From Nostoc sp. NMS9 (GTDB lineage: Bacteria > Cyanobacteriota > Cyanobacteriia > Cyanobacteriales > Nostocaceae): DNA of 32,326 nucleotides. Shown piece by piece: positions 8,321 to 15,842 of this stretch. The DNA lies in NCBI RefSeq assembly GCF_017114995.1, contig NZ_JABXKL010000008.1, positions 1 to 32,326 on the forward strand, in the 5' to 3' direction. The notes under the pieces are model-generated. The model did not search any database, had not been told where the DNA came from, and worked only from the letters and a program-made list of their open reading frames with translations. Both the position numbers and the translations under genes were made by a program. Every line of letters starts with the position of its first letter. Position 1 is the first letter of the stretch.

Positions 8321-10831
8321 TTATGATCGCACTTCGGCAACAGTGATAATTTTTTCATCGCGGTTGAGTTGGAGGATGCTTTCACCTTTGACATCTCTAC
8401 CTAAAATCGGCACTGTTTCCACAGGTATTCGCACTACCCGTTCCTTATTCGTCACTAAGGCTACCTCACCAGATGCGATCGCCATAACCATACCAGCTAA
8501 GTTGTCAGTTTTGCTAGCAAATTTCAGTGCTTGCGTGCCTAAATCGCCACGATTAGCCGCTCTTAACTGACTTGCAGCCATCCGCTTGGCATATCCTTCT
8601 TGAGTAACTAGCAGCAGTTGGTCATCTTTACCGACAGTGACACAGCCAACCATTTGCTGATTTTTCAATAGTCGAAATGCTTGTAAACCCATCGCTGTGC
8701 GTCCCATGACCGGCAATTGTTCATCATTAACTGCAAAGCGCAATATTCGCCCACCGGAACTAGCTAAAATCAGATGTTCCCCTGGGGCGGTGAACTGGGT
8801 AAATGACAATTCATCATCGTCTTTTAGTTTCAAAATTGTGATGCCGCGCCGAGTCAGGTTAGCAAATTCTCCCAGAGACAGACGCTTAATTCTTCCCTGT
8901 TTTGTTAGAAGAATCATCTGCCTAGTTTCGAGATTTTCCGGCAGCAAAAAGCGGCTAACTACAGCTTCTTGAGCGCCTTGAGCAGTACTACTGAGCATAG
9001 TAATTAAAGGTTTTCCCCGTGGAGAACGCCCAGTAGTTGGGGGAATTTCTCCCACATTCACCGGATACACTTTGCCGCCACCAGTTAGTATTAGCAAGTC
9101 TTTCCCTGTGTCGGTCAACACAGTTTGGATAATGAAGTCATTATCGTGCAGACCATTTTCAGCTTTTGACTTTCTCCCAGATGGCTGGGTGCGGCGGACA
9201 TAACCCCGTTGGGTAAATTCTAAAATCGCTTCCTCTACTGGTTCCGAAGATTTAAGTTCCTCCTCCTCTGCCCCTGTGCTCCCCTGCCCCTCTGCCCCTC
9301 TGCCCTTCTGCTCCTCTGTCTTAGACTTCTGCTCCTCTCCGATTTTTGTTCGCCGGGGATCGTTGTACTTGCGCTTGAGCGATCGCAAATCTTTTTTCAG
9401 CGCCTTCAATAATTCGCGGCGATCGTTTAGTAACAGCTCCAACAATCTAATTTGTTCGCTTAACTGCTCAAATTCCTGCTGCAAATTTTGCTGTTCTAAA
9501 CTAGTGAGGCGACGCAACGGCATAGCTAGAATTGCATCTCCTTGTACCTCACTCAAATCCAGTTGGCTACAAAGATTAATTTTTGCCGTACTCCCATCGG
9601 GAGCTTGGCGCAAAATTTGAATTACCTCATCCAAATTAGACAGCGCTTTCAGCAAACCTTCTACCAAATGCACACGACTTTGGGCCTTAGCCAACTCGTA
9701 ATTGTAGCGACGGTTCAGCGTCTCTTCTCGGAATCGCAAAAACTCCTGCAACAATTGACGCAAACTTAACTGGCGGGGTTGTCCATCCACTATTGCCAGG
9801 AGAATCGCCCCAAAAGTCATTTGTAAAGCAGTTTGGTGATATAAATTCTGAAGAACTTCTTGGGGATTGGTATCGCGTTTGAGTTCAATTACCACCCGCA
9901 TCCCTTCGCGATCGCTCTCATCCCGAAGATCGGAAATTCCTTGCAAGCGTCCTTGATTTACTAAGTCCGCTACCTTCTCAATCCAGGCAGCTTTATTCAC
10001 TTGATAAGGCAATTCTGTAATGATAATTGCCGTCCGGCGCTTGCTTCCCCTACTGGCTGGAATTTCCTCTAGAGTTGCGACTCCCCGCAGCAGAATTCCA
10101 CCTTTACCAGTCGTATATGCTTCCCGAATTCCCGCTTCACCAATTATTTCTCCACCAGTGGGAAAATCTGGACCTGGAATTAGCTCAAATAATTTTTCAT
10201 CTGGCAAATCTGGGTTGTCAATTAAGGCAATTAACCCATCGACAACTTCCCCCAAGTTGTGAGGTGGAACATTCGTTGCCATTCCCACGGCAATACCAGA
10301 ACAACCATTAAGTAACAGAAACGGCAACTGAGCAGGTAACACCGTTGGTTCTTGCTGGGAATTATCAAAGTTCCCGACAAATTCCACAGTTTCTTCACCA
10401 ATTTCTGTCAGCATTCCTTCATGGCTGATGGGTGCGAGGCGCGTTTCTGTGTAACGCATCGCTGCTGGCGGGTCATTATCGACGCTGCCAAAGTTACCGT
10501 GTCCTGCCAGCAAGGGATAGCGGCTAGAAAAATCCTGCACCAGCCTGACTAAAGCATCGTAAACTGATTGGTCGCCGTGGGGATGGTATTTACCCAACAC
10601 ATCACCCACTACACGGGCACATTTTCGATAAGGTCTATCTGGTACTAAACCGAGTTCGTGCATTGCATACAAAATGCGCCGATGCACTGGTTTTAAGCCA
10701 TCACGCACGTCTGGTAGCGCTCGCCCGACAATCACGCTCATGGCATATTCTAGATAAGACCGTTGCATCTCGGTGTGCAGGGCTGTTGGAATTACCTGTC
10801 CCGTTGAGAGAAGGTTTAACTGTTTTGCCAT
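8321..10831 (-). CDS. Type IIA topoisomerase subunit A (GyrA/ParC-like)
   Basis: DNA breakage-reunion subunit of 836 residues. The winged-helix segment includes [16 protein letters not shown] (81-96) and the catalytic tyrosine is Tyr127 in AAMRYTETR. The tower and coiled-coil parts follow, and the C-terminal beta-pinwheel starts near 534. No QRRGGKG GyrA box is present; the nearest sequence is [10 protein letters not shown] in a later blade. Because that box is needed for wrapping-type supercoiling, the protein may act as a topoisomerase IV-like relaxing or decatenating subunit or as a second GyrA paralogue. The residue aligned with E. coli Ser83 is Gln88. Residues about 499-525 are a Glu/Lys/Gly-rich insert encoded by intergenic-type repeat DNA. 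AGGGAA lies about 10 bases before the ATG. The acetyltransferase gene follows after 6 bases. Confidence 0.93.
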   Translation of the reverse strand: MAKQLNLLSTGQVIPTALHTEMQRSYLEYAMSVIVGRALPDVRDGLKPVHRRILYAMHELGLVPDRPYRKCARVVGDVLGKYHPHGDQSVYDALVRLVQDFSSRYPLLAGHGNFGSVDNDPPAAMRYTETRLAPISHEGMLTEIGEETVEFVGNFDNSQQEPTVLPAQLPFLLLNGCSGIAVGMATNVPPHNLGEVVDGLIALIDNPDLPDEKLFELIPGPDFPTGGEIIGEAGIREAYTTGKGGILLRGVATLEEIPASRGSKRRTAIIITELPYQVNKAAWIEKVADLVNQGRLQGISDLRDESDREGMRVVIELKRDTNPQEVLQNLYHQTALQMTFGAILLAIVDGQPRQLSLRQLLQEFLRFREETLNRRYNYELAKAQSRVHLVEGLLKALSNLDEVIQILRQAPDGSTAKINLCSQLDLSEVQGDAILAMPLRRLTSLEQQNLQQEFEQLSEQIRLLELLLNDRRELLKALKKDLRSLKRKYNDPRRTKIGEEQKSKTEEQKGRGAEGQGSTGAEEEELKSSEPVEEAILEFTQRGYVRRTQPSGRKSKAENGLHDNDFIIQTVLTDTGKDLLILTGGGKVYPVNVGEIPPTTGRSPRGKPLITMLSSTAQGAQEAVVSRFLLPENLETRQMILLTKQGRIKRLSLGEFANLTRRGITILKLKDDDELSFTQFTAPGEHLILASSGGRILRFAVNDEQLPVMGRTAMGLQAFRLLKNQQMVGCVTVGKDDQLLLVTQEGYAKRMAASQLRAANRGDLGTQALKFASKTDNLAGMVMAIASGEVALVTNKERVVRIPVETVPILGRDVKGESILQLNRDEKIITVAEVRS
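9257..9337. repeat. Purine/pyrimidine-rich intergenic-type repeat inside the gyrA-like gene
   Basis: About 81 bases (27 codons) of CTGCCCCTCTGCCCCTCT-type words. The same words appear between genes at 208-282 and 19945-19985, and as complements near 12785-12820 and 15312-15352. The length keeps the reading frame and it encodes [21 protein letters not shown] residues at the boundary of the catalytic and pinwheel domains. Confidence 0.7.
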
Positions 10832-10983
10832 GAGTTTTTTCCCTGAAATTTAACTACACAAAAGCCAATGCAACTCAACACTGCGGCAACCACAGCATAA
10901 CGGATGAAATGAGATTCATAACAAAATTTTGATAGTCACAGAAGAAAAAGCAGTAGTATCATCCTTGATGACGAAGATGCACA

Positions 10984-11016
10984 TTGACTATTAAAAAGGA
11001 TGCACACGAGTATAAT
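10984..11016 (+). promoter_or_regulatory. Candidate promoter of the receiver-protein gene
   Basis: A perfect TATAAT (11011-11016) lies 100 bases before the ATG. A TTGACT (10984-10989) is upstream, but the 21-base spacing is long, so either the -35 is not used or an activator assists. The 10832-11115 interval separates divergent genes and holds nothing else recognisable. Confidence 0.35.
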
Positions 11017-11115
11017 CTACATAAACTTAGTAGCCATGATATTTACCATGATTGCATTTCTTAATTTTGAATTCTGGAATTCTTGAATCTCCTCACCTCT
11101 ATAACTAAAATTCTC

Positions 11116-11514
11116 ATGAAAACTGTTTTAATTGTCGAAGACGATCTAATTAATGCTCGTGTTTTTTCCAAAATTTTGTCCAAGCGTGGTGGCTTGGGTG
11201 TGAAACACACTGAAAATGTCGAAGAAGTCATTAAAATTGCCCAATCAGGAGCAGCCGACCTGATTTTGATGGATGTTTCTCTCTCCAGAAGTGTTTACCA
11301 AGGCAAGTCTGTTGATGGAATCAAGATTACACAAATGTTAAAATCTGATCCAAAAACAGCAAACTTACCTGTGATTCTAGTGACAGCACATGCTATGGAA
11401 GGCGATCGCGAGAACTTTCTCAAACAAAGCGGTGCTGATGGCTACATTTCTAAGCCAGTTGTTGACCATCAACAGTTCGTTGACCAAATCATCGCACTTC
11501 TACCCACAGACTAA
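11116..11514 (+). CDS. Single-domain response regulator (CheY-like receiver)
   Basis: Receiver domain only, 132 residues: a phosphorylation switch without an output domain. MKTVLIVEDDLINARVF carries the acidic pocket (Glu8-Asp9-Asp10), the phospho-acceptor is Asp53 in LILMDVSLS, the switch threonine is Thr90 in ILVTAHA, and the conserved lysine is Lys113 in GYISKPV. A short insert (SRSVYQGKSVDG) follows the phosphorylation site, as in DivK-like receivers. The ATG at 11116 is preferred over a TTG at 11083 because it places the first beta strand at the N-terminus. No kinase gene is nearby, so it probably serves a histidine kinase encoded elsewhere. Confidence 0.9.
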   Translation: MKTVLIVEDDLINARVFSKILSKRGGLGVKHTENVEEVIKIAQSGAADLILMDVSLSRSVYQGKSVDGIKITQMLKSDPKTANLPVILVTAHAMEGDRENFLKQSGADGYISKPVVDHQQFVDQIIALLPTD

Positions 11515-11538
11515 CATTGAGAATTAACGACTTAATTT

Positions 11539-11581
11539 CAGGAATACTTGCCCGCCAATGTTTTTGGGTAACTAGTTCCTG
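11539..11581 (+). terminator. Possible terminator after the receiver gene
   Basis: CAGGAA and TTCCTG enclose a second pairing of TTGCCC with GGGTAA around a T-rich loop, 25 bases after the stop codon. The stem is imperfect and the downstream T-run weak. Confidence 0.35.
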
Positions 11582-11640
11582 TATTTATCTAGTATAGATG
11601 TACTACGAAAAGGTACTATTAGGCAAGTGGCAATAGGAGA

Positions 11641-11790
11641 GTTAGGAGTTATGAGTGAGGAGTGAGGAGTTGAAATATTTAACTTTTAACTCCTAACTTT
11701 TAACTCCTAACTTTTAACTCCTAACTTTTAACTCCTAACTCTTAACTCCTAACTCTTAACTCCTAACTCTTAACTCCTAACTCCTAACTT
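11641..11790. repeat. Tandem array of 14-bp units built from the AACTCCT heptamer
   Basis: Seven consecutive 14-bp units occupy 11681-11778. The first four read AACTTTTAACTCCT and the next three AACTCTTAACTCCT. A single AACTCCT and a partial unit follow. Inverted words GTTAGGAGTT/GAGGAGT at 11641-11671 could pair with the array into a long hairpin. The array abuts the 3' end of the TPR gene. The same heptamer occurs at 17139-17166 and, as its complement, at about 25886-25917. Confidence 0.9.
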
Positions 11791-11796
11791 AGACTC

Positions 11797-12690
11797 CTAT
11801 TGAGTAGGCTGTTTTCTAGGCGTAGGCGCTGATGATGAGTTTTCTCGTTGCTGTATGGCTGTTTGAATACGAGGTAATTCTAGGAATTTTTTCGTATCAG
11901 ACAGTAGACGATCGCCCCAGAGATTTTCTTTGAGGAAATTCAAGTTAGCATAGCGCGAATCGATACGGAGTGCAGTTTCTCCCAAGGTTAGTCCTTGTTG
12001 GCGATCGCCTTTAGTATACAGTGCCACGGCTAAGGCCAATAAAGGTTCTGCCGCTTGTTTCTCAAGGGTTACAGCAGATTGCCATCGCTTAATCGCTTCG
12101 GGGATATTACCCTGTTCGTAGTTGATTAAGCCAATATTGTTGAGCGCGGGCCAGAATTTTTTATCTTGGGAGACGGCTTTATCGTACTGTGCGATCGCAT
12201 CTGGCAATTTACCCAGCAAATAGTAAGCATTACCCAAATCAAATAACCCCTCTGGATCGTTGGGTTTTAATTTCAAACCATCTTGATAATTGACAACAGC
12301 AGCCTGGTAATTTTTCTGCTGAAAATTAGCTGAACCCAAAGCAAACAGAATATCACCATTTTTAGGGTTGATAGATTGTGCTTTTTTCAGACTAGCGATC
12401 GCCCCATCAAACTCTTTGGATTGCAACTGCAATCCACCTAACAGCAACCACACTTTATCATTCCCAGGAGCCAGTTGACTTGCCAGCCGCGCTCGTGGCA
12501 AAGCTAATTCAACCTGTTGAAACTGAGCTAGTTGAGCCGCCTCTTGTGCCAAGCTCAACCCCTGCTTTTCTAACTTTGTCGCATCTAGTTGCAGTGTATG
12601 GGGTATTAATGCCTGCGCGTTAGCGGCTTTTGGCATACTCCATAAACTACAGACCATTAAAAGAGAAATCAAACGAACATGTTTAGGCAC
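11797..12690 (-). CDS. Exported tetratricopeptide-repeat (TPR) protein
   Basis: 297 residues. A signal peptide (VRLISLLMVCSLW core, predicted cleavage after ANA near residue 25) suggests a periplasmic or lumenal location. From about 40 to 255 there are roughly six TPR motifs. The clearest are KVWLLLGGLQLQSKEFDGAI, DILFALGSANFQQKNYQAAV, EGLFDLGNAYYLLGKLPDAI and PALNNIGLINYEQGNIPEAI. The C-terminus is a Ser/Pro/Gln-rich tail. TPRs form protein-binding superhelices; the partner is unknown. The start is a GTG at 12690 with AAAGGCGG just upstream; no ATG precedes the signal peptide. Its stop lies at the edge of the heptamer-derived array. Confidence 0.88.
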   Translation of the reverse strand: MPKHVRLISLLMVCSLWSMPKAANAQALIPHTLQLDATKLEKQGLSLAQEAAQLAQFQQVELALPRARLASQLAPGNDKVWLLLGGLQLQSKEFDGAIASLKKAQSINPKNGDILFALGSANFQQKNYQAAVVNYQDGLKLKPNDPEGLFDLGNAYYLLGKLPDAIAQYDKAVSQDKKFWPALNNIGLINYEQGNIPEAIKRWQSAVTLEKQAAEPLLALAVALYTKGDRQQGLTLGETALRIDSRYANLNFLKENLWGDRLLSDTKKFLELPRIQTAIQQRENSSSAPTPRKQPTQ

Positions 12691-13063
12691 ACTACCGCCT
12701 TTAAGCCACTAATCAAAGAATCTTTCAGCTAGCTTAAACGATCTGCGCTGTTGGCGGTAGCAAAATCTTACCAATCTTGGGGAAAGGGATGTGGGGAGAT
12801 GAGGGAAACAAGGGAGACAAGGAGAATAATCAATACCCAATACCCATTAGAAAAACTGATGACTTTGGTCATACATCAGTCTGGAATTACTAGTGACTTT
12901 GGTCATACATCAGTTTGGATGTTTTGAACGATAATTGTTATGTATGAATTTATACGATGAGGTAAAGATTAAACACTTTGATATCAAAAAAAGCAACTGT
13001 CTAAGATTGCTTAATCCATGTCTCAGCAGAATAGAACTTTAATGTAAATAAGGAGTCAATTCC
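12691..13063. other. Intergenic region with purine-rich repeat and candidate operator
   Basis: The divergent promoter region between the TPR gene and the exported repeat protein. A purine-rich GGGAGATGAGGGAAACAAGG-type repeat lies at about 12785-12820, the reverse complement of the 208-240 tract. ACCCAATACCC words follow, and the direct repeat and dyad described separately lie at 12855-12919. No gene was seen. Confidence 0.6.
12855..12919. promoter_or_regulatory. Direct repeat with internal dyad, candidate operator
   Basis: Two 26-bp copies (12860-12885 and 12894-12919) differ at one base and are spaced 34 bp start to start, about three helical turns. Their shared core is TGACTTTGGTCATACATCAG. 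Within the core TGAC-TTTG-GTCA is a dyad. In the first copy an outer ACTGATG (12855-12861) pairs with CATCAGT (12874-12880). The site lies about 150 bases before the exported repeat-protein gene and 170 from the TPR gene. Confidence 0.45.
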
Positions 13064-13597
13064 ATGTTGAAACCAAACCGTATATCGATTGTATTAGCTG
13101 CTGCTGCCCTGATTATTGTTCCCAGTCTCTTGACTGCGCCTGCAAGTGCCCAGACGAAAGTCTATGTTGTTGGCGATCGCGATCAAAATTGGGATCGTGA
13201 CGGCAGATCCAATTCTAGAGCCAGAGATAATTGGAACCGCGACGGCAGATCCAATTCTAGAGAAGTCAGAAACTCTAGAGACAGGGATAATTGGAACCGT
13301 GATAGCAGAACATATCCTGTAGAAGTCAGAAACCCCAGATATCGGGATAATTGGAACCGTGACAACCAATTTAATGGCAGAGTAGTCAGACTTGGTAATG
13401 GTGATATCAGATATCCCAATGGGCAAATTATTCCTGCTAGATCCGTAGTCAGACTGCGCGATCAAGGTTACTTCAGACTTCCTAACGGGGATATTCTTCT
13501 TCCCAATCAGGAAATTGTTCCTGCTGGGAGATTAGTGAGAGTGCATGATGATTACTTCAGACTTCCTAGTGGATTAGTACTGCAAATCAACCTTTAA
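13064..13597 (+). CDS. Small exported Asn/Asp/Arg-rich repeat protein of unknown function
   Basis: 177 residues; no family was recognised. The N-terminus is a signal peptide (hydrophobic IVLAAAALIIVPSLLTA, predicted cleavage after ASA near residue 29). Residues about 38-102 are imperfect tandem repeats built around RDNWNRDGRSNSR and RDNWNRDSR, strongly charged and probably disordered. The C-terminal third holds two related segments, GDIRYPNGQIIPARSVVRL and GDILLPNQEIVPAGRLVRV, each followed or preceded by YFRLP, which look like a small beta-rich repeat domain. AAGGAG (13050-13055) is ideally placed. The gene lies just upstream of the exporter adaptor on the same strand (94 bases between), so it may belong to that transcription unit or be its cargo; this is inference only. 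Opposite-strand open frames here are shadows of the repeats. Confidence 0.85.
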   Translation: MLKPNRISIVLAAAALIIVPSLLTAPASAQTKVYVVGDRDQNWDRDGRSNSRARDNWNRDGRSNSREVRNSRDRDNWNRDSRTYPVEVRNPRYRDNWNRDNQFNGRVVRLGNGDIRYPNGQIIPARSVVRLRDQGYFRLPNGDILLPNQEIVPAGRLVRVHDDYFRLPSGLVLQINL

Positions 13598-13691
13598 ACA
13601 CTAAAAACTCAAAATCATTGTCAGTATTAGGCTACCAGGCTATAGTTTTAGCCGTGAATAAATAGCTCGGTAGCCGTTCCTTATAGACAAA

Positions 13692-15281
13692 ATGGATATG
13701 AAAATTGATACACCAAATACCGTAGATTCATCAGTTTTAGTTCCAGAGGTAAAGAAAAAAAAGGGCAGACGTAATTGGCTCTCTTGGCTAATTGCTCTTT
13801 GCCTTTTGGGTGGAATTGGCTATGCCGTTTATTACCAAGTAACGGTTGCTCCCCGTCAACAAGCCAGTCGTCGGGTGCTGACAAGACCTGTAGAAAGGCA
13901 GAGTTTAACAATCACAGTTTCAGCAAACGGAACGGTGAAGCCTGAGCGGTCAATCAACCTCAGCCCAAAAAATTCCGGCATCTTGAAAAGCTTGCTGGCG
14001 AAAGAAGGAGATATCGTCAAACAAGGACAGATTGTTGCTTACATGGATGATTCCAACCTCCGGGGGCAACTTACCTCTGCTCAAGGACAATTGGCACAAG
14101 CCGAGGCGAATTTGCAAAAAGCGATCGCAGGTAATCGCCCTCAAGATATTGCTCAAGCACAAGGAGTATTAGACGAAGCCGAAGCGAATCTGCAAAAGGT
14201 ACAAGCAGGCAATCGCTCTCAAGATATTGCCCAAGCACAGGCACGCTTGCAAAGTGCTCAAGCCGCCCTTCGCCAAGCAGAAGATGATTTTGTTCGCAAT
14301 CAGCAACTTTACAATGCAGGCGGTATTTCCCTTCAAACTCTTAACCAAAACCGCTCCAATCGTGACAGCGCCCAAGCTAATGTAAATGAAGCACAGCAAG
14401 CACTGGCTCTGCAAAAAGCCGGGTCACGTCCAGAAGACGTTGAGCAAGCACGATCTGTAGTGAAGCAAAGACAGCAAGCTTTGGCACTCCTGAAAGCCGG
14501 AACGCGCCAAGAAGATATTAATGCAGCCCGCGCCCAGGTAACATCGGCTCGTGGCTCGCTGCAAAACATCCAAGCCGAAATCAATGACACGATTATTCGC
14601 GCACCTTTTGATGGTGTAGTGACAAAGAAATATGCCGATCCAGGCGCTTTCGTGACACCCACAACTGCCAGTAGTGAAGTAGCTTCTTCTTCTTCTTCTT
14701 CAATCTTGTCTCTAGCTTCTACAAATGAAGTTGTCGCCAATTTAGCGGAAACAAATATTTCCAAAATCAGCCTTGGTCAAAAAGTCTCGATTAAAGCAGA
14801 TGCCTACCCAGGAAAGACCTTTGAAGGTAAAGTGAGCCAAATTGCTGCCCAAGCAATAGTAGAGCAAAACGTCACCAGTTTTGAAGTGAGAGTATCACTT
14901 TCAGACTCTCAAAGACTACTGCGGTCTGGGATGAATGCGGAAGTAGATTTTCAAGTCGGTCAAGTTCAAAATGTTTTAGTAGTGCCAACAGCCTCAGTGG
15001 TACGCCAAGAAAATGCCACAGGCGTGTTTGTGCCAGGAAAAAATAACAAACCTGTGTTCACTCGCATTGAGACTGGCGTCACCGCGAATAACTTTACCGA
15101 AGTTAAGTCTGGATTAACAGGAGATGAAAGGGTGTTGCTCAGTTTCCCACCAGGGTCACGTCCACAATCAACACCAAGAGGAGGAGTTTTCCCTGGTTTA
15201 GGTGGTGGTGGAGGCGGAGGAAGAGGAGCCGGTGGCGGTGGAGGTCGTTCAGGCGGTGGTTCTGCTGGTGGTTCCCCTTAA
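13692..15281 (+). CDS. Periplasmic adaptor of a tripartite ABC exporter (HlyD/MacA-like)
   Basis: Membrane-fusion protein of 529 residues linking an inner-membrane ABC transporter to a TolC-type channel. One N-terminal membrane helix (about 29-48) is followed by a lipoyl/barrel-sandwich half with ANGTVKPERSINLSPKNSGI and LLAKEGDIVKQGQIVAYMD. A long coiled-coil hairpin (about 125-295) follows. It contains four copies of an AG(N/S/T)R..D(I/V) segment, two on each arm; the first two are a 78-bp tandem duplication. IIRAPFDGVVTKKYADPGAFV closes the lipoyl domain, then come beta-barrel and membrane-proximal domains. The last 35 or so residues are Gly-rich and low-complexity, unlike typical MacA. 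ATG codons at 13692 and 13698 are both possible; no strong ribosome-binding site is seen. The permease, ATPase and channel genes follow. Confidence 0.9.
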   Translation: MDMKIDTPNTVDSSVLVPEVKKKKGRRNWLSWLIALCLLGGIGYAVYYQVTVAPRQQASRRVLTRPVERQSLTITVSANGTVKPERSINLSPKNSGILKSLLAKEGDIVKQGQIVAYMDDSNLRGQLTSAQGQLAQAEANLQKAIAGNRPQDIAQAQGVLDEAEANLQKVQAGNRSQDIAQAQARLQSAQAALRQAEDDFVRNQQLYNAGGISLQTLNQNRSNRDSAQANVNEAQQALALQKAGSRPEDVEQARSVVKQRQQALALLKAGTRQEDINAARAQVTSARGSLQNIQAEINDTIIRAPFDGVVTKKYADPGAFVTPTTASSEVASSSSSSILSLASTNEVVANLAETNISKISLGQKVSIKADAYPGKTFEGKVSQIAAQAIVEQNVTSFEVRVSLSDSQRLLRSGMNAEVDFQVGQVQNVLVVPTASVVRQENATGVFVPGKNNKPVFTRIETGVTANNFTEVKSGLTGDERVLLSFPPGSRPQSTPRGGVFPGLGGGGGGGRGAGGGGGRSGGGSAGGSP

Positions 15282-15349
15282 AGTGAGTTTTAAATCAATA
15301 CGGTTTAGTTAAAAAGAGGCAAGGGAGCAAGGGGATGAAACAGAAAGGG

Positions 15350-15703
15350 GAGTAAAAAGGTTCAACTGCCGAGTAAAAAGGTTCAACTGCCGAGTAAAAA
15401 GGCTCAACTGCCGAGTAAAAAGGCTCAACTGCCGAGTAAAAAGGCTCAACTGTCGAGTAAAAAGGTTCAACTGCCGAGTAAAAAGGTTCAACTGTCGAGT
15501 AAAAAGGTTCAACTGTCGAGTAAAAAGGTTCAACTGTCGAGTAAAAAGGTTCAACTGTCGAGTAAAAAGGTTCAACTGTCGAGTAAAAAGGTTCAACTGT
15601 CGAGTAAAAAGGTTCAACTGTCGAGTAAAAAGGCTCAACTGCCGAGTAAAAAGGCTCAACTGTCGAGTAAAAAGGCTCAACTGTCGAGTAAAAAGGCTCA
15701 ACT
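15350..15703. repeat. Tandem array of 17 copies of a 21-bp unit
   Basis: The unit is GAGTAAAAAGG followed by YTCAACTGYC. The copies start at 15350 and recur exactly every 21 bp to 15686; the last is truncated. Variation is confined to two C/T positions. Copies 3-5 and 14-17 carry CTC and the others TTC, with a homogeneous block of TTC...GTC units in copies 7-13. Because 21 is divisible by three, it leaves open frames on both strands (minus: LFTRQLN/S heptapeptides), but these have no start signal. The array occupies most of the 560-bp spacer between the adaptor and permease genes. Confidence 0.95.
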
Positions 15704-15710
15704 TTTTTAA

Positions 15711-15749
15711 CGAACCGCGTTCGCGCAGCGTCTCGTTAGAGAAGGACGC
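15711..15749 (-). repeat. Dispersed hairpin repeat, copy 2
   Basis: On the minus strand this reads GTCCTTCTCTAACGAGACG followed by CTGCGCGAACGCGGTTCG. It aligns over its whole length with 6487-6525. The inner stem is TCTC-TAAC-GAGA here versus TCTCCC-AAG-GGGAGA there. It lies directly after the 21-bp array and before the permease gene. Confidence 0.6.
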
Positions 15750-15842
15750 ATAGACACGAAGTGGCTTCCCGAAGGGTAGGACGCAAAGGAAGAGAAGGAA
15801 GAAATGCTTAACTGAATTGTATTGAGTTTCAAATAAAACTTT

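Noticed and set aside
13094..13465. Two overlapping minus-strand frames opposite the exported repeat protein
   Set aside because: Shadows of the repeated codons; the plus frame has a signal peptide and an ideal AAGGAG site.
14333..14764. 143-codon minus-strand frame opposite the adaptor gene
   Set aside because: Antisense shadow of the coiled-coil coding region.
15309..15701. Minus-strand 130-codon frame of LFTRQLN/S heptapeptides
   Set aside because: It exists only because the 21-bp unit is a multiple of three without stops; the nominal TTG start is part of the repeat and there is no ribosome-binding site.
15350..15703. CRISPR array
   Set aside because: The 21-bp units are contiguous with no unique spacers and there are no cas genes; the same holds for 19455-19620.
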